DNA from: Desulfovibrionaceae bacterium
GTDB taxonomy: Bacteria; Desulfobacterota; Desulfovibrionia; Desulfovibrionales; Desulfovibrionaceae
DNA length: 11,172 bases
Assembly (NCBI GenBank): GCA_030539415.1
Contig: JAUNSE010000001.1
Coordinates: 1 to 11,172, forward strand
Direction: 5' to 3'
Part shown: one piece after another, positions 1 through 6,063 of the stretch
Layout of the letters: every line of letters begins with the position of its first letter
Position numbering within the stretch: the stretch's first letter is position 1
The notes under the pieces: model-generated
What the model saw: the letters and a program-made list of their open reading frames with translations, nothing else
What the model was told of the DNA's origin: nothing
Database searches by the model: none
Made by a program: the position numbers and the translations under genes

Positions 1-7
1 GCAGCCG

Positions 8-42
8 CGCGCAGGCCTGATTTTTCTTCTGCGCGTTTTTTT
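8..42 (+). terminator. Rho-independent terminator of an upstream plus-strand gene
   Basis: CGCGCAG (8-14) pairs with CTGCGCG (29-35) in a 7-bp stem around a 14-nt loop, and the right arm is followed directly by seven T residues (36-42). This is the classic intrinsic terminator layout on the plus strand. The gene it would end lies left of the window. It sits head-on against the rlmN terminator, so the two genes are convergent. Confidence 0.7.
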
Positions 43-43
43 C

Positions 44-93
44 AAAAGAGAAGACTCCTCCCGGCCCAGATGGGCGGGAGGAGTCTTCTCTTT
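44..93 (-). terminator. Rho-independent terminator of rlmN, 19-bp perfect stem
   Basis: Bases 45-63 and 75-93 are perfect reverse complements over 19 bp, with an 11-nt loop. Read on the minus strand the stem ends in TCTCTTTT, with the Ts from 47 down to 44, shortly downstream of the rlmN stop at 129. The palindrome is symmetric enough to act on both strands, but the plus strand continues as TTTGCG, a poorer U tract. The stem is longer than most intrinsic terminators. Confidence 0.8.
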
Positions 94-128
94 GCGTCGT
101 GCGCCGGGTGCCGCAGCATCCGGCCGAA

Positions 129-1199
129 TCAGGCTCCGGCCTCCTCCTGCATGGCGCTGACCTTGAGCTGGCCGCAGGCGGCGTCGATGTCGCGTCCCTT
201 GCTCTTGCGGATGACGGCCGTGATGCCGGCATCCCAGAGAATCTTCTCAAAGGCAAGGACCCGGTCCTCGGACGGCTCGCGGTAGGGAGAGCCGGGCGTT
301 TCGTTGTAGATGATGAGGTTGATCTTGCTCTTGCGCACGGCGCGCACAATCTTGATCAGCTGTCTGGCCTGCTCGGGCCCGTCGTTCACGCCGCCCAGCA
401 TGAGGTATTCGAACGTGACGCGCTCGCGCGTCTTGAGCGGATAGCTGTTGAGCGTGTCCAGCAGGTCGTCCAGCGGCCATTTGGCGGCGCCGGGCATGAG
501 CCTGGCGCGCAGCTCCTGGGTGGGGGCGTGCAGGGAGATGGCCAGAAAGGCCAGGCCGCTTTCACCAAGCTCCTTGAGTCCCTTGCGTATGCCGCAGGTT
601 GAGACGGTGATGCGTCTGGGCGAAAAGTTGAGGCCGCCGTTCTCGTTCAGCGAGAGCAGGGCGCGCTCGAGATTGGTGTAGTTCAGCAGGGGCTCGCCCA
701 TGCCCATGAAGACAAGATTGCGCAGCACGGGCCACTGCGGGCGCGTGTCATGCAGATGATCCCTGGCAACCAGAATCTGTCCCAGGATTTCCCCCATGGT
801 CATGTTGCGGGTGAAGCCCATTGTGCCGGTGGAGCAGAAGGTGCAGCCCATGGCGCAGCCGACCTGGGTGGACAGGCACTGGGTCCAGCGCACGTTGCCC
901 TCCCTGTTGGTGGAGGGGATGAGCACTGTCTCTATGCGTTCGCCGTCCTCCAGGCGGAGGAGGAATTTGGTGGTGCCGTCGCTGCTCTGCTGGATGCGGT
1001 CCACTTCCGGCCACCGGATGACGGCAAGCTCGGAAAGCTGCTGGCGCAGGGCCTTGGAAAGAGAGGACATGTCGTCAAAGCTGCGCGCCATGTGCTGCCA
1101 GATCCACTGCCACAGCTGCACGGCGCGAAAGCGCGGGTGGCCGAGTTCGGCGAGCCATGAGGTGAGCTCGGGCAGGGTGAGTTCAAGCAGATTCTGCAT
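129..1199 (-). CDS. rlmN: RlmN, dual-specificity 23S rRNA/tRNA adenine-C2 methyltransferase (radical SAM)
   Basis: This is a 356-residue cytoplasmic radical SAM methyltransferase. Family members methylate C2 of A2503 in 23S rRNA and of A37 in a subset of tRNAs, which supports decoding accuracy. Visible features: an N-terminal accessory domain with the family-typical PRFRAVQLWQWIW (22-34); the [4Fe-4S]-binding CX3CX2C as Cys115, Cys119 and Cys122; the SAM-contacting GMGEP (166-170); and Cys342 in AACGQL, matching the cysteine that is transiently methylated and resolves the product. Length is close to family norms (E. coli 384 aa). The ATG at 1199 gives MQNLLELTLPEL, a normal RlmN N-terminus. 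An in-frame TTG at 1283 would run through the tamB terminator hairpin and is rejected. The Shine-Dalgarno is weak (only CGGA close to the ATG). Absence of Cfr-type antibiotic-resistance activity is assumed from the overall RlmN-like N-terminus and not proven. Confidence 0.95.
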   Translation of the reverse strand: MQNLLELTLPELTSWLAELGHPRFRAVQLWQWIWQHMARSFDDMSSLSKALRQQLSELAVIRWPEVDRIQQSSDGTTKFLLRLEDGERIETVLIPSTNREGNVRWTQCLSTQVGCAMGCTFCSTGTMGFTRNMTMGEILGQILVARDHLHDTRPQWPVLRNLVFMGMGEPLLNYTNLERALLSLNENGGLNFSPRRITVSTCGIRKGLKELGESGLAFLAISLHAPTQELRARLMPGAAKWPLDDLLDTLNSYPLKTRERVTFEYLMLGGVNDGPEQARQLIKIVRAVRKSKINLIIYNETPGSPYREPSEDRVLAFEKILWDAGITAVIRKSKGRDIDAACGQLKVSAMQEEAGA

Positions 1200-1230
1200 A
1201 GTCCGGATCGCTGTTGGTAACAAAGGGTGA

Positions 1231-1270
1231 AAGAAAAGAACGGTACGGAAGGCGCAGGGCCTTCCGTACC
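1231..1270 (-). terminator. Rho-independent terminator of the tamA-tamB operon
   Basis: GGTACGGAAGG (1242-1252) and CCTTCCGTACC (1260-1270) form an 11-bp perfect stem with a 7-nt loop. On the minus strand it is followed by GTTCTTTTCTTTC (1241 down to 1229), a U-rich tail. It lies 75 nt past the tamB stop and 43 nt before the rlmN start, so it ends the tam transcript and separates it from rlmN. On the plus strand the stem is followed by AAGGCAG, so it should act only on the minus strand. Confidence 0.85.
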
Positions 1271-1344
1271 AAGGCAGTGTCAACTACGCCACAAAGGCGG
1301 TCAAGTCAAAGGAAGGGAAACGGTGTCCGCGCTGTCGCGGGGGA

Positions 1345-4300
1345 TCAGTAGTTGATCTTCCACTTCAGGCCGACAGACGTGGTGTCTCCGCCAGTCTCGA
1401 ATTCGGCGCTCGTCCTCTTGCCGAGCTCCCATCTGACAACGGCCGTTGTCTCGGAATTGGAGTCCGTTCCCTGCTCGATGCCCGCGTAGACGCTGTCGAA
1501 GAGATACTTGCCCATTTCCAGGGAGGCGTTGCCGTCCGAGTCCTGATTGAGATTGACCACATCCAGTCCCGTAATCTGCCTGACAGTGCTCCTTGTGCCG
1601 GAGCCCGTGCCGAAGGTGGCCAGCATGGCCATGTTCTGCGCGAGCTGCAGCATCTGGAACTGGCTGAGCTCATTGGCCGGCTTGCCGAAGAGAATATAGG
1701 CGAGGATGTCGTCCTGAGGCATGGACGGATCGGACTCCAGTTTGGGCGTCAGATCCTTCACGCGGTTGAGCGAGCCGCTGATGACGATGGCCGCCTCCAC
1801 CTCGCTGGCCTGCGTGGTCATCTTCAGGTTGAGGAAGGGTTCGGTGCCGCCCGCAAAGCTGACAACGCCCTCTTCCATGGTGAAGTTCCGGCTCAGGATG
1901 TTGAGCCGGCCGCGCACCGCTTCAACCTTGCCCAGAAGGCCCACATTGCTGAGCGGCCCTCTGGCTTTCAGGTCGGCCTTCCATTCCGTGTCCAGGCCGT
2001 ATCCGTCCACAAAGAACTTGCGGATGGTGACGTCCATGTCCAGACTGCCCGGAACGGCAATGCCGGTCTGCTCCTGCGGGGCGTTTTTCCTCGCGCGCAG
2101 GGCCAGCACGTTCTCCCTGGGGCCCTCGACCAGGTCCAGCGTGGTGACGCTGCTGGCCGGCAGATTGAGTTCCTCGAGCAGCACATTGCCCTTGTCCACA
2201 GAAAGACGGCCGGTGACGCTGGGAGCTGTGAGAAGGCCGGAGACGTTGACGCTGCCGGAGAGCACGGCGCGCAGGTCGCGGCGCCTGAGCGGGGAGAAAC
2301 TGGCAATATCCGCCCTGATGCTGGTATTGCGCATAGACACCGGATGCACTGTTCCCGAGGCAGTCACGGTGCCCTTGTTCTTGCGCCCGTCATTGAGAGA
2401 AAGGTCCAGATCAACCCGTGTGGCGGCCAGGTCGCCATTGCACGCGGCATTGACATTAAGAGTGATGTCCCGAACCTGGGCGCCGAACTCCATGTCCGTG
2501 AACGAGCCTTTGGCCAGTCTGAAGGCGGCATCGAAGCTCGGTCTGGCAGGTGTGCCCGCGGCTTCGGCGTCAAGGGAAAGCTCGCCGCTGAAGCGTCTGG
2601 ACGGCTGTCCGGCCAGAGCCCAGAGCTGGGAGCCAGTGCCGCGGTAGCTTACCTTCGCCTGAACGGGCGCCTCCATGATGCCGGCAAAGTTCAGCTCCGT
2701 TCCCTTGCGCGGCACAAGCAGGCCCGCCTGCACGTCAAGGCGCGAAATGCCCAAAGCCCTGCGCGTCCTCTCGTCAAGGCTGACCTTTGTGTCTATGCGG
2801 GCGCCCTCGCCCGAGCTGGCCAGTTTCGTGTCCACGGTCGTCGAAATGGGCGCCAGACCGTCAACGGGGAGCACAAGGTCCTGCACCCTGACAGACAGGT
2901 CGCCGGCAGGATTCTGCAGGCTTCCGCTGATGGCGGCGCGCACGTTGATGAGCGCGGGCGGAATGGACCCGGCCACCTTCTGCCACGGCCTCGTGTCGAG
3001 ATTGACGACACGCAGGACGGCCTGCAGCGTTTCCGGCCCGTAGGCGCCCGAGGCCTCTATGCGGCCGCCGGGCTCAAGCTGGAGATTGAAGCCCTTTACC
3101 TCGACCGGGAGCACGCTCTCCTGGGAGAGGCGGACGGATGCCGGGGAGGTGAGGCGTATGCCGCACTTGTGGCTGGGAACGGACACATTAAGCGCCGACA
3201 CGCTGGCCGTCCTGTCTCTGGCCGATCCCGAGGCGCGGACAAGAGCCTTCACGCCGCCGGTGGCAGAGAGGTCCATCTGCAGACTGTCGAAGCTGCCGCC
3301 GGCCCTGATGTCCGCACTGATGGGCGCGACCGCGCCGGTGCGCACCTGACCCGCCTTGAGCTGCACGTCTGCCTGCAGCGTGTCCAGACTGCCTGCTTTC
3401 GTGGCATCGAAGATGCCGCCGGCAAAGCATGCGTCGAGATCCAGTCCTGCCAGGTCGCAGACAAGGGCGAGAGTCTTCAGACCGGCCAGTTCGGCACCGC
3501 CTTTTTTGGCCGAGATGTCGCTGCCCTGCAGGTCCAGCCTGACCGTACGGGCCTCGGCATCACGGCTGAGTGCGGCCTGAAGGGTCGAGGTGATGCCGCC
3601 CGCAGCCGAAAGGTCGAGATGCACATCCGACAGCGAGGCGGAGGTCTTCAGGCTGACATCGAATGGGTCCAACGCGCCGGTGGCCAGCTTCTGCCCCTGA
3701 ATGTCGAGACTGGCCTGCACGGCCAGGGGATTGATGCCGGCTTCAAAGTCCAGTTCGCTCAGAGCGCACTTCACGTCCAGAGAGGTGAGGCCGGCGAGCT
3801 GCACATTGCTCCTGCGTAAGTCCAGATCCTTTGCCTGCACGGTGACTTCGGCAGCGTGCACGGCGTCCTTGCGGCTCATGCTGAGCTTCACGCCCAGAGA
3901 GCCCGTGCCGCTCATGTCGGGTGCGGCAAGAGGCAGAAGACGGAAGTCCGCGATATCAAGTCCCAGGCTGCCTTCCAGGGACGCGAGCGGAACTCTGACG
4001 GTGAAGGGACCGGCTTCTGGCCCGCCCCCGGGCAGCACCGATTTTGCCGTCTCCATCAGACTGGAGGGAATGACGGCGGTCAGGTCGCCCTGCAGATGGA
4101 CGCCGGGTCCGGACATCAGAGGCATCAGGCGTATTTTGGGAGAGAGACCGTCGAACGTGGTCTCAGCGTCAAGCTTGACAGAGACGGGGACGGCATCCAT
4201 CTGACTGAAGACGCCCAGGTGCACGGCCGCGGGCTTGCCGGCAAGCATGTTGGGCATCCAGCCCGCCGGGACGGCGGCGAAGACCAGCGGCTGGCTCAGC

Positions 4301-6063
4301 TTCCGGCCGGAGGCTTCCAGACTGCCCAGTCTGGCCTCGACAGCCAGCTGCGGATCCTTGAGGGTGCCGGACAGACTGAGACCGGCGGTGAGGGCGTCCA
4401 GGCCGATGCCCTGGACGATTTCACAGACGGGAAGCTCTCCCCGCGCACTGAAGGGCTCGGCATTGAAGGCCGCCGCCGCAATGTCGCTGGACACGCTCGC
4501 CGGCACGGGCAGGACCAGCAGCGACATTTCGCCGGTGGTCAGGGGCGCCATCCAGCGCTCCACCGTGTCGGGCATGATGGCGGCATCCCCCCGGAAATAG
4601 ACGGTGAGAGCGCCGGCTTTCGCGGGGTCGTTTCGCTCCTCTTCGGAAAGCGTCGTCCAGGCGGGATCGAAGACAGCGCGCTCCACCTGAAAGGAGGCGA
4701 ATTCGAGGTTGCGCAGGGCCACGCCGGGCACCCACGGCGGAATGACGTTCGTCACTCTGGTCAGCACTTCGAGCTTGAGGCGCACATCTATGGAGGAGGA
4801 CTCCTCTTCGACGGCCTCGGTTGCGGGTTCATCTCCAGATTTGGCCGGAATGCGCCACAGATGTCCGGATTCGGCCCTGACGGTAAGCCCGAGGGCATTG
4901 GGGATGTCGCCGAAGTCCAGAGCCACCAGGCAGTTTCTGGCCTCGAGCCATGTGCCGTCCGCATCCTTCATGGTGATGCTGGCCCGGGTGGAGATGGGAA
5001 TCATGCCGCCAAGATCGCTGATGACAATGCCGGACGGCTCGAGGACGGCATTGAGCTTTTCCTGAAGGAAATTCTGACCAAAATTTGTCTGGAGAAAACC
5101 GAAGGCCGCGCCGAGAACGAGCAGGACCACCAGCACGGGACCGCAGACAAGGATGCTTGCCACGCGGGCGACACGCTTCCAGAGCGATGTCTTGAGATTC
5201 TCCGCCTTGTCCTTTGCCGAGTCCCTTGTCTCGCGCCAGAGCTGAGCGAGTTCGGTTCTGAGGTCGGCCTGGGGACCGGCTCCGCCTGGCAGTCTGGAGC
5301 GCAGTATGCCCCAGAGACGCTTGAGAAATGAATTCTTCATCTCCTGCACCGCCTGTGCGCCGGCGAGGCGCGACAGCGCATTCTGGCTGGGCAGAGGCGG
5401 ATGTATGCCGAAAATCCCGCAGACAGTGCGCAGCAGCTTGTAGCGCAGCTTCTTGAGCAGCGGCATGGCGGCCTTTGTCGCCGCGGCGGCAAGCTCCTCC
5501 CTGTTCGCGGGGATCTTGTCGACGGAGATGCCGAGTCCGGTCTGGGCGAGGCCCTTGTTGAGCAGAGTTGCCGCGCCCTTTGCGGCCTGCTTTCTGGCCT
5601 CGGCCTTGAGCTCTTCCTGGCTTGTCGGGATCTTGTCGACGGAGATGCCGAGCCCGGTCTGGGCGAGGCCCTTGTTGAGCAGAGTTGCCGCGCCCTTTTC
5701 GGCCTGCTTTCTGGCCTCGGCCTTGAGCTCTTCCTGGCTTGTCGGGATCTTGTCGACGGAGATGCCGAGTCCGGTCTGGGCAAGTCCCTTGTTGAGCAGA
5801 TTTGTCGCGCCCTTTTCGGCCTGCTTGCGGACTTCGGCCTTGAGCTCCTCCCTGTCTGCGGGCAGCTTGTCGACGGAGATGCCGAGTCCGGTCTGGGCAA
5901 GCCCCTTGTTGACGAGCGATGTCACGCCCTTGCGGGCTTCTTCGGAAGCTCCTTTTCTGATGTCGTCGCGGGCCTTTTCCAGTTCGGTCCTGACAGAGCC
6001 GGGAGCGGAACCGCCGGACTGAACGGGGGCGTTGTTCTTTCCGTTGTCTTCTGTATTTGCCAT
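1345..6063 (-). CDS. tamB: TamB, inner-membrane translocation and assembly module protein, with repeat-bearing N-terminal extension
   Basis: This 1572-residue TamB/DUF490 protein belongs to the AsmA-like (bridge-like) superfamily. The known partner is TamA; the family supports outer-membrane protein assembly and inner-to-outer membrane phospholipid transport. One transmembrane helix lies at about 299-323 (SILVCGPVLVVLLVLGAAFG), preceded by K291, K296, R297 and R300, which predicts N-in topology. The long periplasmic part is beta-rich with AsmA/beta-taco character. The C-terminal TamB domain (about 1155-1572) contains the family hallmark DPSMPQDDILAYILFGKP (1445-1462) and ends in an aromatic residue (LKWKINY). 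E. coli TamB is 1259 aa with its anchor near the N-terminus; most of the extra length here is the roughly 298-residue cytoplasmic extension, with four 39-aa repeats (45-200) and two basic amphipathic stretches (201-218, 241-258). The ATG overlaps the tamA stop by one base as TGATG, with ATAGGACAGG about 7 nt upstream as a Shine-Dalgarno-like site, so translation is probably coupled to tamA. Confidence 0.93.
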   Translation of the reverse strand: MANTEDNGKNNAPVQSGGSAPGSVRTELEKARDDIRKGASEEARKGVTSLVNKGLAQTGLGISVDKLPADREELKAEVRKQAEKGATNLLNKGLAQTGLGISVDKIPTSQEELKAEARKQAEKGAATLLNKGLAQTGLGISVDKIPTSQEELKAEARKQAAKGAATLLNKGLAQTGLGISVDKIPANREELAAAATKAAMPLLKKLRYKLLRTVCGIFGIHPPLPSQNALSRLAGAQAVQEMKNSFLKRLWGILRSRLPGGAGPQADLRTELAQLWRETRDSAKDKAENLKTSLWKRVARVASILVCGPVLVVLLVLGAAFGFLQTNFGQNFLQEKLNAVLEPSGIVISDLGGMIPISTRASITMKDADGTWLEARNCLVALDFGDIPNALGLTVRAESGHLWRIPAKSGDEPATEAVEEESSSIDVRLKLEVLTRVTNVIPPWVPGVALRNLEFASFQVERAVFDPAWTTLSEEERNDPAKAGALTVYFRGDAAIMPDTVERWMAPLTTGEMSLLVLPVPASVSSDIAAAAFNAEPFSARGELPVCEIVQGIGLDALTAGLSLSGTLKDPQLAVEARLGSLEASGRKLSQPLVFAAVPAGWMPNMLAGKPAAVHLGVFSQMDAVPVSVKLDAETTFDGLSPKIRLMPLMSGPGVHLQGDLTAVIPSSLMETAKSVLPGGGPEAGPFTVRVPLASLEGSLGLDIADFRLLPLAAPDMSGTGSLGVKLSMSRKDAVHAAEVTVQAKDLDLRRSNVQLAGLTSLDVKCALSELDFEAGINPLAVQASLDIQGQKLATGALDPFDVSLKTSASLSDVHLDLSAAGGITSTLQAALSRDAEARTVRLDLQGSDISAKKGGAELAGLKTLALVCDLAGLDLDACFAGGIFDATKAGSLDTLQADVQLKAGQVRTGAVAPISADIRAGGSFDSLQMDLSATGGVKALVRASGSARDRTASVSALNVSVPSHKCGIRLTSPASVRLSQESVLPVEVKGFNLQLEPGGRIEASGAYGPETLQAVLRVVNLDTRPWQKVAGSIPPALINVRAAISGSLQNPAGDLSVRVQDLVLPVDGLAPISTTVDTKLASSGEGARIDTKVSLDERTRRALGISRLDVQAGLLVPRKGTELNFAGIMEAPVQAKVSYRGTGSQLWALAGQPSRRFSGELSLDAEAAGTPARPSFDAAFRLAKGSFTDMEFGAQVRDITLNVNAACNGDLAATRVDLDLSLNDGRKNKGTVTASGTVHPVSMRNTSIRADIASFSPLRRRDLRAVLSGSVNVSGLLTAPSVTGRLSVDKGNVLLEELNLPASSVTTLDLVEGPRENVLALRARKNAPQEQTGIAVPGSLDMDVTIRKFFVDGYGLDTEWKADLKARGPLSNVGLLGKVEAVRGRLNILSRNFTMEEGVVSFAGGTEPFLNLKMTTQASEVEAAIVISGSLNRVKDLTPKLESDPSMPQDDILAYILFGKPANELSQFQMLQLAQNMAMLATFGTGSGTRSTVRQITGLDVVNLNQDSDGNASLEMGKYLFDSVYAGIEQGTDSNSETTAVVRWELGKRTSAEFETGGDTTSVGLKWKINY
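3184..3843 (-). repeat. Degenerate internal duplication of about 100-120 residues in the TamB beta-taco
   Basis: TamB residues about 741-838 and 841-959 look like two diverged copies of one module. LAGLTSLDVKCALSELDFEAGI (756-777, 22 residues compared in parts) matches LAGLKTLALVCDLAGLDLDA (859-878). GALDPFDVSLKTSASLSDV (796-814) matches GAVAPISADIRAGGSFDSL (910-928). HLDLSAAGGITSTLQA (815-830) matches QMDLSATGGVKALVRA (929-944). The second copy has a short insertion around 880-890. The copies are diverged, so the event is old. I aligned them by eye only. Confidence 0.6.
5464..5931 (-). repeat. Four tandem 117-bp in-frame repeats (39 aa each) encoding the TamB cytoplasmic extension
   Basis: The units cover TamB residues 45-83, 84-122, 123-161 and 162-200, with an exact 39-residue period and no spacers. 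Every unit contains NKGLAQTGLGISVDK (starting at 52, 91, 130 and 169), then PTSQEELKAEARKQA or a variant. In DNA the CTTGTCGAC landmark recurs at 5515, 5632, 5749 and 5866, each exactly 117 bp apart. Bases 5521-5637 and 5638-5754 differ at only two positions, whereas the outer units are more diverged. Each unit looks like a charged helix joined by a glycine-containing turn to the next. I do not recognise the motif from a named family. Confidence 0.97.

Noticed and set aside
1200..1283. A 28-residue N-terminal extension of RlmN from TTG at 1283
   Set aside because: It would translate the tam terminator hairpin, lacks a ribosome-binding site, and is absent from the usual RlmN N-terminus.
1721..2647. 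A 308-codon Ser/Arg-rich plus-strand frame
   Set aside because: Its composition is the signature of a complementary-strand shadow of tamB, and it overlaps the conserved TamB C-terminal domain.
2344..3819. A 491-codon open frame on the plus strand, opposite tamB
   Set aside because: It lies wholly antisense to a TamB frame with clear family motifs, uses a codon pattern typical of a GC-rich shadow frame, and its translation has no recognisable domain.
3856..5331. A second 491-codon open frame on the plus strand, opposite tamB
   Set aside because: Same reasons; the equal length of the two frames appears to be coincidence, and the translations are not similar to each other.
5464..5931. CRISPR array or other non-coding repeat array
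   Set aside because: The units are contiguous with no unique spacers, have an exact period that is a multiple of three, and are translated in frame within tamB.
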